Positions 24,068-33,185 of a stretch of DNA of 64,000 nucleotides are shown here, one piece after another; position 1 is the first letter of the stretch, and the number at the start of each line of letters is the position of its first letter. A program made the position numbers and the translations under genes. This DNA comes from DASUBV01 sp963822485 (lineage in GTDB: Bacteria; Actinomycetota; Actinomycetes; Streptosporangiales; Streptosporangiaceae), in assembly GCA_963822485.1 (NCBI GenBank), contig CAWGHW010000017.1, positions 124,001-188,000 of the forward strand. The letters run 5' to 3'. The notes beneath the pieces are model-generated. The model searched no databases and was not told where the DNA came from. It was given only the letters and a program-made list of their open reading frames with translations.

Positions 24068-24202
24068 CTACATCGCGAACAGGCCCGCGAAGAACACGAG
24101 CTCAGAGGACAACCACACGATCGTCCCCGCGCTGACGAGGCTCGGCCGGCTCGCCGGGGGTGCGCGAGACCAGCTCCGTAGTTGCTGTCTCCACAGGACC
24201 AT
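24068..24202 (-). pseudogene. ctaE: remnant of ctaE (cytochrome c oxidase subunit III), N-terminal part only
   Basis: A 44-codon frame on the minus strand (ATG 24202 to TAG 24068) ends SRPSLVSAGTIVWLSSEL followed by VFFAGLFAM and a stop. This is the conserved first transmembrane segment of actinobacterial CtaE, whose next residues should be YF. In another frame, bases upstream read VETATTELVSRTPGEP, the usual start of CtaE, so a frameshift is also present. The stop is 17 bases before the qcrB start. The simplest reading is a copy of ctaE-qcrCAB that lost everything between the start of ctaE and qcrB, keeping the ctaE promoter in front of qcrB. Confidence 0.75.
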
Positions 24203-24242
24203 TATTACTACAACGCGTAGGATATTACTACAACGCGTAGGA
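24203..24242. promoter_or_regulatory. two tandem 20-bp operator-like repeats upstream of the ctaE remnant and qcrB
   Basis: TATTACTACAACGCGTAGGA occurs twice back to back without a mismatch (24203-24222, 24223-24242). Each unit holds the dyad CTAC-AACGC-GTAG. The 20-bp period puts both dyads on the same helix face. The ACTAC/GTAG half sites recall BlaI/MecI-type operators, but that assignment is only a resemblance. It sits directly before the remnant's start codon on the minus strand. Confidence 0.65.
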
Positions 24243-24508
24243 CTTCATGCCCGAGCCAGCGCACGGCCGGGTCGAACCACGAAGACCCCGGGGGAGAGAA
24301 CCACCGGGGCGATTCAGTTCACCCTGCCGTGCGGAATGGTTTTGTCCGTAAATGCCTGGCTCGGTCGATCTATCTGTACTATCGTCTGTTTGCGGCTTCA
24401 CGGGCCGGGAGCGCCGCAGTGGCCGCGGGTCGGCCGCTGCTTACTAACCGCCCTTCCGGGCCTCCTGATCCGATGAGTGGTATCCGGCCGCGACACTGGA
24501 GAGATTCC

Positions 24509-25948
24509 ATGGCTGCACCCGTTAACGAGCTGGGCTCGCGTGAGGCTGGCCAGCTGACTCCGAGGATCGGGCTCGCCGGGGACTTCGTGATCGGAGCCGC
24601 GAATGCCGGGCCCGGGCTGTCATTGTCGGTGACGTTAGCGGCGATCGTCGCGGCGACGGCTTATGGCAGCGGTCCGGTCATTTTGCTGTGCGCGGTGCCG
24701 ATGCTGATTATCGCGAATGCCTACCGGCGGCTGAACGCGTGGAATGCTAACTGTGGCGCTGCGTTCACCTGGGTCGGCAGGTCCATCACTCCTTACCTCG
24801 GGTGGCTGACCGGCTGGCTGATGATCATGGCGAACCTGATCGGGAACGTGGCCGCGGTCACGGTGCTGGCCCCGTCGGTGCTGGCCGTGGCCGGGCAGAA
24901 CCAGAATGCCCGGTGGCCCAACATCATCATCGATACTGCCGTCGGCGTGGTGATGATCGCCATCGCGGTCGTCGGGATCAAGCTGTCCGCGCGCACTCAG
25001 ATCGTGCTGGCCATCGTGGAGTACGGGATCGTGATCGCCCTGGCGGTCGCCGCGACGGTGTTCTGGGGCAGGCACTCGGCTGGTTCCTACCCGCCCTCGG
25101 CCGGGTGGCTGTCGCTGACCGGGATCGGCGGCAAGGGCAGCCTGTCCGCCGGGTTGCTGTTCGCGGTATTCATGTTCGTCGGCTGGGACGGTTCGGCGAA
25201 CGTGAACGAGGAAACCCGCGAGCCGAGCATCAACCCCGGGCGGGCCGTGCTGCTGGCCGTGGTGTTCCTGGGCTTGTTCTACGCGCTGTGCGCCACGGCG
25301 CTGCAAGGAGCAGTGTCCCCGCACGCCCTGCAGGCCAACGCCGCTGCGCCGCTGGTGTACATCGGGCACGTGCTCGGCGGGACGTGGCTGGGCCGGGCTG
25401 CGGGGCTCGCCGTCGCCTTGTCGGTGATCGCCGGGACCGGAACCGGGTTCGTGGTGCTGGGCCGGATCGGGTTCGGGATGGCATCTTCCGGCGCGCTGCC
25501 CGCCCCGCTGGGCAACCTGTCGCCGCGGTTCCGCACTCCGGTCCTGGCCACCATCATCCCCGGGGTGGCGTTTCTGGTGGTGACCTGGGTGTACCTGCTG
25601 GTCGGGTCGGTCGGGGCGGCGTTCAGCGCACTGGTCGCCGGCACCGGGATCTTGTTCGCCTCCTACTACATCCTGACCGGGCTGGCGCTGATCGCTTACT
25701 TCCGGCGGCGGATATTTTCCAGTCCAGCCGGCGCGGTCGTGCTCGGGGTGCTGCCGCTGGCCGCGGTGGTGTTCCTGGGCTGGATCATCGAGCGGGCGAT
25801 GGCCGCCAACGCCGCGAACGTGAACTGGACCATCGCCGGGATCGTCATCGTCGGGATCGTCTTGATGGTCGCGGTCAGAAGGACCCGCGACGGCGCGCGC
25901 TACTTCGCCACTCAGCGCGAAGCACAGCAGGTCGCGGCCGGACGCTGA
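24509..25948 (+). CDS. APC-superfamily amino acid/amine permease
   Basis: 479 residues from ATG 24509, with GGAGA upstream; the frame upstream of it is not protein-like. About twelve to fourteen hydrophobic helices. The first, LAGDFVIGAANAGPGLSLSVTLAAI, and the consensus NCGAAFTWVGRSITPYLGWLTGW are typical of the APC family, as is the FAVFMFVGWDGSANVNEETREP segment around helix 6, where substrates bind. It imports or exchanges amino acids or amines by proton symport or antiport. The specific substrate is not visible. It stands alone between the qcrB region and the kinase gene, with gene-free gaps of 266 and 215 bases. Confidence 0.87.
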   Translation: MAAPVNELGSREAGQLTPRIGLAGDFVIGAANAGPGLSLSVTLAAIVAATAYGSGPVILLCAVPMLIIANAYRRLNAWNANCGAAFTWVGRSITPYLGWLTGWLMIMANLIGNVAAVTVLAPSVLAVAGQNQNARWPNIIIDTAVGVVMIAIAVVGIKLSARTQIVLAIVEYGIVIALAVAATVFWGRHSAGSYPPSAGWLSLTGIGGKGSLSAGLLFAVFMFVGWDGSANVNEETREPSINPGRAVLLAVVFLGLFYALCATALQGAVSPHALQANAAAPLVYIGHVLGGTWLGRAAGLAVALSVIAGTGTGFVVLGRIGFGMASSGALPAPLGNLSPRFRTPVLATIIPGVAFLVVTWVYLLVGSVGAAFSALVAGTGILFASYYILTGLALIAYFRRRIFSSPAGAVVLGVLPLAAVVFLGWIIERAMAANAANVNWTIAGIVIVGIVLMVAVRRTRDGARYFATQREAQQVAAGR

Positions 25949-26163
25949 CCCCTGCCCGCCGGGTACTGGCCCGCGCCGGGCAAGGTCCGCGGCCGTTCTC
26001 AGTAGCGGTGGCCGGTGATTGGTGCTGCCGACTCCGTTCCTGCCTGGCGGCCTGATGCCGGGCATCGGGATCAACTTCCATCCTGGAGACCGGGTCCGCC
26101 CGTAATGTGGTGCAAGTGACGTCGCTGTCGCGGCGCTGAGGATAAGAGCGTTTAGGAGCGGCG

Positions 26164-27943
26164 GTGCAGGCTCTGGCGGCCGGGGACCCTCGTCAGCTGG
26201 GCGCCTACCGGCTGCACGCCCGGCTCGGGCGTGGCGGCATGGGCCAGGTGTTCCTGGGCTTCTCGCCGGCGGGCCGCTCGGTTGCCGTGAAGGTCCTCCA
26301 TCCGGCGCTCGCCCGTGATGAGGCGTTCCTCGCCCGCTTCGGCCTGGAGGTTGCCGCCGCTCGCGCGGTCAGCGCCGTGTACACGGCCCCGGTTGTGGCC
26401 GCGGGGCTGGACGACCACCCGCCGTGGCTGGCGACGGCGTTCGTCCCCGGGCCGTCGCTCGCGGAGTTGGTAGAGCGGACCGGGCCGCTGGCCGAGTCTG
26501 CGCTGTGGCGGCTGACGGCGGGCCTGGTAGAGGCGTTGCAGGCGATTCACGACCGCGCCGTGGTGCACCGGGATCTGAAGCCGTCGAACGTGCTGCTGGC
26601 TGACGACGGCCCCCGGGTGATCGATTTCGGACTCGCCGGAGCGCTGTACGACGCCGCGCCGGCCGCGGGCAGGCTCGTCATCGGCTCGCCGCCGTTCATG
26701 TCGCCCGAGCAGGCCCGGGGCGTCCCGGCCGGGGCAGCGGGGGACGTGTTCTCGCTCGGGGCCGTCATCGCCTTCGCCGGAACCGGGAATCCGCCGTTCG
26801 GGCAGGGCGCCCCGGCGGAGGTGCTGTACCGGGTGCTGCACGGGGCTCCCGGCCTGGGCGGACTGCCTGCCGGGCTGCGCCAGATCGCGGCGGCCTGCCT
26901 GGCTAAGGCCCCCGCAGATCGCCCGGCGCTGCCGGATCTGGCGCGGGCCGTCGAGGCGGGCCTGGTGCCGTGGTCGGGCGTGTCGGCAACGTCGTTCTGG
27001 CCGGAGGCGATGAGCAGGCATATCCGCGCCTTCCAGGCTGCCCTGGCGCCGGTCGCCGCGGGCGAGGCGGCGCACCTGACAGCGCCGCCGCGGCTGTGGC
27101 CGGCTCAGGCCGATTCAGGCAGTGCGGCGACCGTCACCGGTCTCCGGGCCGAGGCGACACAAGTCCTGGAACGGGTCCCAGAGCACGCGGGACCCGAGCG
27201 CGCCGGGCGGCGCAGGCCGCTGACATGGGCCGTGGCGGTCCTGGGCACGGCAGCGGTGGCCGCCGCTGCCGCGGCAATCGCCGTTTCCCTCGCGCACTCA
27301 CATCACGCGCCGGGTGACCACTCCGGGGCCGCAGCCCGCCGCTCGCGGACGGCGTCCCGGACGCGGGCGCCGCTAGCCGAGCTGCCGAGCTTCCTGGACA
27401 ACGCCGGGATCAGCGACGACACTGACCCCGCGGCCGGGAACCTGGACGGCGCCGGCAGCAGCTTCTCGGCGCAGGCCCTGGCCGCAGCGCGACATCACCC
27501 CCGGCGCTGCCGTCAGCCACGACGGCGTGAACTTCACCTGGCCCGACGTCGCGCCCGGCCGTGATGACAACGTGGTCGCCGACGGCCAGACGATCGGTCT
27601 GCCCGGCGCCGGGCAGACCCTCGGAATTCTCGGTACCAGCGACTATGGCACGGCCACCGGCACCGGGACGATCAGGTACGCCGACGGCAGCACCCAGCGC
27701 TTCACCGTTTCCTTCCCCGACTGGTGGTCAGACGCCTCGCCGCCGAACGGCGACATCCTCGCCACGCTTCCCTACCTCAACACCGCGGACGGCAAGCAGG
27801 GCCAGGCCGACAGCATCTACTACCTCGGAGTACCGCTGGCTCCCGGCAAGGCCGTCCGCTCCGTCACCCTGCCTAAGGTCAGCCGAAGGGCGGTGCAGGG
27901 CTCACCGGCGATGCACATCTTCGCCCTGAGCATCGGCGGCTGA
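26164..27943 (+). CDS. membrane Ser/Thr protein kinase with an extracellular sensor domain, frameshifted before the domain end
   Basis: Starts at GTG 26164 with TAGGAG upstream. Hanks-type kinase: LGRGGMGQVF (21-30), catalytic Lys43 in VAVKVLHP, HRDLKPSN (135-142), DFGLA (154-158), activation loop SPPFMSPEQA. One transmembrane helix near 353-375 after RRPLTW, then an outside domain, LPSFLDNAGISDDTDPAAG and ALAAA. There the frame shifts: bases after 27491 read DITPGAAVSHDGVNFTWPDV only in the next frame, which continues intact to 27943. In the original frame translation runs on to 27564 with an Arg-rich nonsense tail. The total (1780 nt) is one base over 593 codons. The lost part is a beta-sandwich domain also found in secreted glycosidases, so the kinase may sense carbohydrate or cell wall. 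The indel may be a sequencing error. Confidence 0.8.
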
Positions 27944-28055
27944 GCGGAGCTGATGGCAGCCCCGCGCGCAAACGCCGATCGGCAAACACTCGGCACGCTC
28001 GTCCGCGCGGCGGGCTGCTGCCCGGCCGAGATGCAGGAGCTGCTGGTGACCGGAG

Positions 28056-29096
28056 CTATCGCCAGATCCAGGTGTCGTGGTAATCGGCGCTGAGGTTATA
28101 ACCGCCGAACAGGACCACGCCCCGGGCGGTGGCATCGTAGGCCATCGACGTGCCGTAGCGAGCCGCCGGGTGCTTTGCCGGATGGTGCTCGGTCCAGGTG
28201 GACCCGTTCCACGTCCAGGTGTCATCGAGCAGCCGCCCGGCACTCCCGCCGCCGCCGAATAGCACCAGGTCGCCGGTCGCCGTGTCATACGCCATCGACG
28301 CCCCGAACCTGGCTGGCGGGCTGACTCTGGGATGCCGCCTGGTCCAGCTCGTCCCGTTCCACGTCCAGGTGTCACCAAGTACCCGGACCCGTGAGCCCGG
28401 CCCGGGGGCGAGCCCGCCGAACAGGACGGCGGTGCCGGTGGCCGTGTCATACGTCATCGATGCCGCGGTCCGGGCGGGCGGGCTGACTTTGGGATGCCGC
28501 CTGGTCCAGGTGGACCCGTTCCACGTCCATGTGTCGCGAAGTACCCGGCTGCTGGAGCTGGCTCCGCCGAACAGCACTACCTGGCGGGCCGCCGCGTCGT
28601 AGGTGGTCGCCGAGCCGTCCCGGATCGATGGACTGGTCGCCGGATGACGCTTGGTCCACCGGGTTCCGTTCCAGGTCCAGGTGTCATTGAGCCCTCGCCG
28701 GGCAGAGACGAGTCCGCCGAACAGCACGACCTGGCGGGCCGCCCCGTCGTAGGCGATCGCCGCCGAGCTCCGGGCCGGGGGACTGACCGAGGGATGCCGC
28801 CTGGTCCAGGTGGACCCGCTCCATGTCCAGGTATCGCCCAGTACCCGGTTGCCAGCCTGGCCGCCGAAGAGCACCACGTCCCTGGCGGCCGGATCCGAGG
28901 CGGCCGCAGCAACGAAACGGGCCGACGGGCTGGCCGCCGGAGTCTGCCTGGTCCAGCCCGCGGCCGAGCCAGTGACCGGAGCGGCCCATCCAGCGGGCGC
29001 CCAGACGCCCAGCAGGCCGCACGCTGCCAGCCCTGCCGCGATGAGAGGAGAGTGCCGTCGGCGGCCAGGCGAGCGGACCGAAGACATTACGGCCAT
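28056..29096 (-). CDS. secreted Kelch-repeat beta-propeller protein
   Basis: 346 residues from ATG 29096 (an ATG at 29087 is equally usable). Signal peptide with basic RSPGRRRHSP then LIAAGLAACGLLGVWAPAGWA. Six near-identical Kelch units follow, each reading DTWTWNGSTWTRRHP, SPPARxxASMAYD and VVLFGG. The diglycine and the spaced Tyr/Trp are the Kelch signature, so a six-bladed propeller is expected. The repeats are also visible in the DNA (about 170-bp period). No enzyme domain is attached. It faces the convergent kinase gene and is divergent from another secreted propeller gene at 29244. A role in binding at the cell surface is likely, target unknown. Confidence 0.87.
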   Translation of the reverse strand: MAVMSSVRSPGRRRHSPLIAAGLAACGLLGVWAPAGWAAPVTGSAAGWTRQTPAASPSARFVAAAASDPAARDVVLFGGQAGNRVLGDTWTWSGSTWTRRHPSVSPPARSSAAIAYDGAARQVVLFGGLVSARRGLNDTWTWNGTRWTKRHPATSPSIRDGSATTYDAAARQVVLFGGASSSSRVLRDTWTWNGSTWTRRHPKVSPPARTAASMTYDTATGTAVLFGGLAPGPGSRVRVLGDTWTWNGTSWTRRHPRVSPPARFGASMAYDTATGDLVLFGGGGSAGRLLDDTWTWNGSTWTEHHPAKHPAARYGTSMAYDATARGVVLFGGYNLSADYHDTWIWR

Positions 29097-29243
29097 CACA
29101 GTCTTCCCATCAGCGAGACCGGCCGGGCACGACCGCGGCTGCGGAGGGTGCGTTTGTCCGGGCATTGCCAGTCAAGTGCACCAGGTGGCCAGCTGGTGCG
29201 TCAAATACAGCGAGTGTCATCGGAATCAGCATGAGGGGGCCAG

Positions 29244-30440
29244 ATGGGTGCACGATTCTGGGCGAGCCTGGCCGGGGGAGTGGCAGTGTTCGGCATCTGG
29301 GCCGGGGCGCCCGCCTCCGCTGCGCTGGGCGCGGCCGGTGTCGTTGCGGCGGCCGTGCCGTCCCAGCACGACCTGCACAGCGTGTCGTGCACGGGGTCGA
29401 AGAACTGCGTGGCGGTCGGCGTGAACGCCGCAGCCGATCACGAGAACGGCGCCGTGCTGGCCGAAACGTGGCACGGCACGCGATGGACGGTCGACGTCAT
29501 GAAACCACCCTCGGGCAGCCTGGGCAGCACACTGTCCAGTGTCTCGTGCGTGTCGGCGAAGAACTGCGTCGCGGTCGGCTACTACTTCTACTACCTGCCT
29601 GACCACAACACGAGAAACGTGGCGTTCGCCGAGTTCTGGAACGGCGCCGTCTGGAAGCTCGTCAAGCTCGCCCAGCCCGCCCGTGTCAGCGCCGTTCCGC
29701 AGGCGGTCTCGTGCGTGTCGGCGAAGAGCTGCGTCGCGGTCGGCGAGATGTTCGCGCCAGGGAAGCAGTTTGCGTTCGCCGAGACCTGGAACGGCACGGC
29801 GTGGAAGATGACCAAGGTGCCGGAGCCTGCGGACACGATCTCCAACCTGACGGGCGTCTCGTGCACCTCGCCGAGGTTCTGCATCGCGGTGGACGCCTAC
29901 AACCCGCACGCGCTGGTGCAGTCCTGGAACGGCCAGGCCTGGAAGATCGTGAAGGTTCCCGCGCCGGCCAGCGCCGGGCCGTCCCTCAGCGCGGCGACCT
30001 GCCTGACGGTGAAGTTCTGCGTCGCCACCGGCACGCACTACCCGAACCCGAAGCATTTCAGCGCGATCGCTCTTTCCTGGAACGGCCGCGCGTGGAAGGG
30101 CGCGTCAGTCCCGTCGCCGGGTCCGGGCTACGCGAACCTGGCCTCGGTCGCGTGTGCCACCGCCAGGAGCTGTCTCGCGGTTGGCGAGTATCACTTCGGT
30201 CCTTACCTCAACAGCGGCAAGGAGTACGCAGCCTCGTGGAACGGCAGGACGTGGAAGCTCGTCAGGCTTCCGGCGCCGCCAGGCGGCGGGAGCGGCAAAG
30301 GCTCATCACTCACCGGTGTCACGTGCGTGTCGGCGACTGACTGCGCCGCCGTTGGCTCGGCCGGTGCCGAGGGCAGCACCGCGACGTCGTACTCCGCCTT
30401 CTGGAACGGCCGGGGGTGGAAGTTCATCCGCTTTCCGTAG
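29244..30440 (+). CDS. secreted seven-repeat beta-propeller with Cys-pair blades
   Basis: 398 residues from ATG 29244. Signal peptide FWASLAGGVAVFGIWAGAPASA. Seven repeats of about 50 residues, each with the pattern SVSCVSAKNCVAVG, then AFAETWNGTAWKxxKVP. The seven Cys pairs (positions S/T-C-x5-C) are preserved in every repeat, including the degenerate SAATCLTVKFCVATG, which suggests one disulfide per blade of a seven-bladed propeller stabilised outside the cell. No catalytic motif is recognised. Such proteins are common but uncharacterised in actinomycetes. A related eight-repeat protein with a different inter-Cys pattern lies at 33186. Confidence 0.83.
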   Translation: MGARFWASLAGGVAVFGIWAGAPASAALGAAGVVAAAVPSQHDLHSVSCTGSKNCVAVGVNAAADHENGAVLAETWHGTRWTVDVMKPPSGSLGSTLSSVSCVSAKNCVAVGYYFYYLPDHNTRNVAFAEFWNGAVWKLVKLAQPARVSAVPQAVSCVSAKSCVAVGEMFAPGKQFAFAETWNGTAWKMTKVPEPADTISNLTGVSCTSPRFCIAVDAYNPHALVQSWNGQAWKIVKVPAPASAGPSLSAATCLTVKFCVATGTHYPNPKHFSAIALSWNGRAWKGASVPSPGPGYANLASVACATARSCLAVGEYHFGPYLNSGKEYAASWNGRTWKLVRLPAPPGGGSGKGSSLTGVTCVSATDCAAVGSAGAEGSTATSYSAFWNGRGWKFIRFP

Positions 30441-30504
30441 CCCACTGTTCGCCGGGAGTCCCGACGGCCCGTGAGCCGGTGCCGGCGTCGTTAACAGCCG
30501 CGAA

Positions 30505-30538
30505 GAGGTGGCGACCACGGTCATGCGGTCGCCACCTC
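30505..30538. terminator. bidirectional hairpin terminator between convergent genes
   Basis: GAGGTGGCGACC pairs perfectly (12 bp) with GGTCGCCACCTC around a 10-base loop. Outer bases GTTAAC...GCGG and GCGGTTAAC extend the symmetry. It lies between the stops at 30440 and 30545. Confidence 0.8.
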
Positions 30539-30544
30539 AGGCGG

Positions 30545-31777
30545 TTAACTCTTGTTTCCCGCGGCGCTCAGGCGCACTTGTCCGCTGGGGATCGAGCATG
30601 GGGAGCCGCCGGCGTAGGTCTCGCCGGGCGGGATCAGGTCCCAGACGGTGCCGGTGCGGATGGTGTTGTCGTTGAAGCGGTTGCCCCATGAGGCGCACTC
30701 GCGGTACTTCTTGGGGCTAGCGGTATTCGCGCACGCCTGATCGCAGAAGTCGTCCAGGTAGGCGGCGACGCCACCGGTCTGGCTGAACGTGTTGTCGGCG
30801 ACGTTGTTGTCGTTGCTGCGGTCGCGCACCTTGACGGCTTCGCCGTTGGTGTTCTCGAACAGGTTCTTGTCGATGGTGTTGTTCGAGCTGAAGTGCGTGA
30901 TGTACAGGGCGTGGAGCTGGTCTTGGTCGCCGGAGTTGTAGATGTCGTCGAAGGTGTTGTTGTAGATGTCATCGTGGGAGGAGTCGGTGAACAAGATGGC
31001 GCCGTAGCCGGTCTGCGAGGGGGCGAACCGGTCACCGATGTCCTGGAACGTCATGCCGGACACGTCGTTGCCGTTCACGCCCGCGCTGGGCTGGACGTAA
31101 AAGGTCGAGTTGTGCCAGGAGTGGCCGGCCTGCCCGTTGAACGAGATGCCCTGGGTGTAGTCCTCGACGGCCAGGTAATAAAAGCGCAGGCCGGTGTTCC
31201 CGCCGTCGTGCAGCGGGGAGGGGGCAGGGGGAAGTACCGCGGTAAACCACGTCTGGCCGACGTGCACGCCCCCGCTGGCCGGATCAGCGAACACCGGATC
31301 CCCGCCCGGCGGCCGGCCGCCGCCGGAGTAGTTAACCGGCATGAACGAGATCGTGTGGCCCGGCACGTAGAACGACCACGTGATCGCGCTGGCCACGTAC
31401 GTGCCCTGGGTGATCCGGACCGTGACGTTGCCGGTCGGGTTCAGCCGCGTCAGCACCTGCTGCGCGTGGGCCAGGGTGAGGATCGGGCTCTTCGAGGTCA
31501 GCCCGGTGTTGCCGTCTTTGCCGCCCTTGGAGACGGGCGCCAGGTAGATGGTGACGTTCCCGGGCCTGGCCGCAGCGCCGACCTGCGCGGCAGCCAGCAC
31601 GGGGGCCAGCCCCACGCCGATGGTTGCGGCCACAGCGAGCGAGACGAGCATCGAGCGGCGGCGTCCTGCCATCGGGCGGCTCCTTGTGCGGATGGCTGGC
31701 CACGATGGCCAGCGTGCGGATCCATCCCGGCCGCGGCCGGTCCTAGCCACGACCGTGATCCTGTCACGGGTGGACAT
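30545..31777 (-). CDS. secreted right-handed parallel beta-helix protein
   Basis: 410 residues from ATG 31777, chosen for AAGGAGCAGG just upstream. Signal region: RRRSMLVSLAVAATIGVGLAPVLAAAQ at about residues 40-66, with a long basic n-region, so an internal start at 31672 (MAGRRRS) is also possible. The mature part opens with IYLAPVSKGGKDGNTGLTSKSP, the motif that begins many DUF1565-like or polysaccharide-lyase beta-helices. Stacked coil turns follow: DDIYNNTFDDIYNS, NNTIDKNLFENTNGEAVKV and NNVADNTFSQTGG. Four Cys near the C-terminus may form disulfides. Probably binds or cleaves polysaccharide outside the cell; no catalytic residues can be named. Confidence 0.8.
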   Translation of the reverse strand: MSTRDRITVVARTGRGRDGSARWPSWPAIRTRSRPMAGRRRSMLVSLAVAATIGVGLAPVLAAAQVGAAARPGNVTIYLAPVSKGGKDGNTGLTSKSPILTLAHAQQVLTRLNPTGNVTVRITQGTYVASAITWSFYVPGHTISFMPVNYSGGGRPPGGDPVFADPASGGVHVGQTWFTAVLPPAPSPLHDGGNTGLRFYYLAVEDYTQGISFNGQAGHSWHNSTFYVQPSAGVNGNDVSGMTFQDIGDRFAPSQTGYGAILFTDSSHDDIYNNTFDDIYNSGDQDQLHALYITHFSSNNTIDKNLFENTNGEAVKVRDRSNDNNVADNTFSQTGGVAAYLDDFCDQACANTASPKKYRECASWGNRFNDNTIRTGTVWDLIPPGETYAGGSPCSIPSGQVRLSAAGNKS

Positions 31778-32277
31778 GTCCTGCTCCTTCCGTGAGACGG
31801 GTCGACGACGATTCACTGTATGTGCCGAATGGTCACGAGTCAGTAAGATTAAACCGATTCTCGGACAATTTCACCAGGATTCTGACCTGCGGTCCCAGCG
31901 CTCCACGCCACCGGTTAGGGCCGAGCACTCGCAATCGGGGGCGCCAGGAAATACTCCCTGCTGAATCCTTTTTCCGAGCGCGCAGATAGCCCAGATCTGT
32001 CATCTTGACGGCGGGTGCTAACGCGTGTCCGATGGGGCGCCGATCGGCGGATATTGATCGCGGATCGCTGACCAGCCTTGATCGCGGAGTAACATCGCGG
32101 AATAACAAGGTCCCTTGCCGCCGTGCTTTGTCCTTGGCCAAAGCTATATAACGGCAAGTTTGCACATGGCCGCACGGCCCGCAACCTCACCATTGAGACT
32201 ACCGTGGACCTGTGAACCTGGCCCGGCAGTGAGCCGGCCAGGACTGGCCGGCCGCTCGCAGTCGTCATGGAGGTCGC
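31778..32277. other. 500-bp gene-free divergent region with short direct repeats
   Basis: No credible gene is seen. The eight-base motif ATCGCGGA occurs three times (32057-32064, 32081-32088, 32094-32101); the first two are within a longer TTGATCGCGGA repeat spaced 24 bp. AT-rich patches around 31840-31880 and 32140-32160 (AGCTATATAACGG) could be promoters for the minus-strand beta-helix gene and the plus-strand hydrolase. Short open frames here lack typical codon bias. Confidence 0.4.
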
Positions 32278-33162
32278 GTGCGCATCAGCCTTGGTGATGT
32301 GTCCTTGTGGTTCGATGTATCCGGGCCGTCAGTGATTCCGCAGGGCGACACGACGGTAGAGCGCCCGGTCCTGGTGGCCGTCCACGGCGGCCCCGGCCTG
32401 GATCACCTCACGGTGAAGTCCGCCCTGGGGCCGCTGGCTGAGGACTTCCAGGTCGTGTACTTCGACCTGCGGGGCCACGGCCGCAGCGAGCACAGCAGCG
32501 CCGAGTTCTGGAACATGCGGACCTGGGCTGATGACCTGCGGCGGCTGTGCGACGCGCTCGGGCTGCGCAAGCCGGTGGTCCTCGGCAGCAGCTTCGGCGG
32601 CTTCGTGGCGCTCACCTACGCGGCGCTGTTCCCCGATCATCCCGGCGGCGTCATCCTGGCCAGCACGACCGGGGGCCACCAGGACCAGCAGCAGGTCATC
32701 GAGGCATTCGGCCGCCTCGGCGGCCCGGAGGCGGCCGCCGTCGCCCAGCGCACCTACGCTGATGAGACCGGAGACTACCGGGCTGAGTTCCTCCGCGTCT
32801 GCTACCCGCTTTACAGCGGCACGCCGGGCTGGGCCGAGGAATCCCGCCAGCTCCAGGCCCGGATGATCACGAACACGGACGTCGCCTTGCACTACTCCAC
32901 TCACGAGGTCCACGCCTTCGACCCCTGGAGCGTGATCGGCGCCGTCAGGTGTCCCGTACTGGTCCTGGTCGGCGAGGACGACCCCATCTGCCCGCTGCCC
33001 GTGGTCGAGGAACTAGCCGGCCAGCTGCCGGCGGAAACCACTCGCCTGGTGCGCCTTCCCGGCGCGCGTCACACCATCTTCCGTGACCGCCCGGACCTCG
33101 CTTTCCCGGCTGTCAGGAACTTCGTCTCCCAGGTCTGGGAAAGCCAGCCCGCAAGCTGCTGA
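32278..33162 (+). CDS. alpha/beta hydrolase of the proline iminopeptidase-like (S33) type
   Basis: 294 residues from GTG 32278 with GGAGG 7 bases upstream. HGGPG oxyanion motif (VAVHGGPGLDHLTVK, about 35-49), FDLRGHGRSEHS, nucleophile elbow LGSSFGGFVAL (Ser about 104), the acid in LVGEDDPICPLP (about 231-242) and the catalytic His in GARHTIF near residue 263. The complete triad with HGGPG groups it with prolyl aminopeptidases and related hydrolases, though many relatives are esterases or lactonases. No signal peptide, so cytoplasmic. It converges on the eight-repeat secreted protein, 23 bp away, and is not clearly linked to it. Confidence 0.85.
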   Translation: MRISLGDVSLWFDVSGPSVIPQGDTTVERPVLVAVHGGPGLDHLTVKSALGPLAEDFQVVYFDLRGHGRSEHSSAEFWNMRTWADDLRRLCDALGLRKPVVLGSSFGGFVALTYAALFPDHPGGVILASTTGGHQDQQQVIEAFGRLGGPEAAAVAQRTYADETGDYRAEFLRVCYPLYSGTPGWAEESRQLQARMITNTDVALHYSTHEVHAFDPWSVIGAVRCPVLVLVGEDDPICPLPVVEELAGQLPAETTRLVRLPGARHTIFRDRPDLAFPAVRNFVSQVWESQPASC

Positions 33163-33185
33163 CACATCGTGACCATGCGCGCGCA

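Noticed and set aside
22308..24476. Long plus-strand frame across the qcrB gene
   Set aside because: Antisense to a clear cytochrome b; composition is Arg/Glu/His-rich without motifs.
31915..32268. Small minus-strand frame in the gap before the alpha/beta hydrolase
   Set aside because: No ribosome site, no coding bias, no family resemblance.
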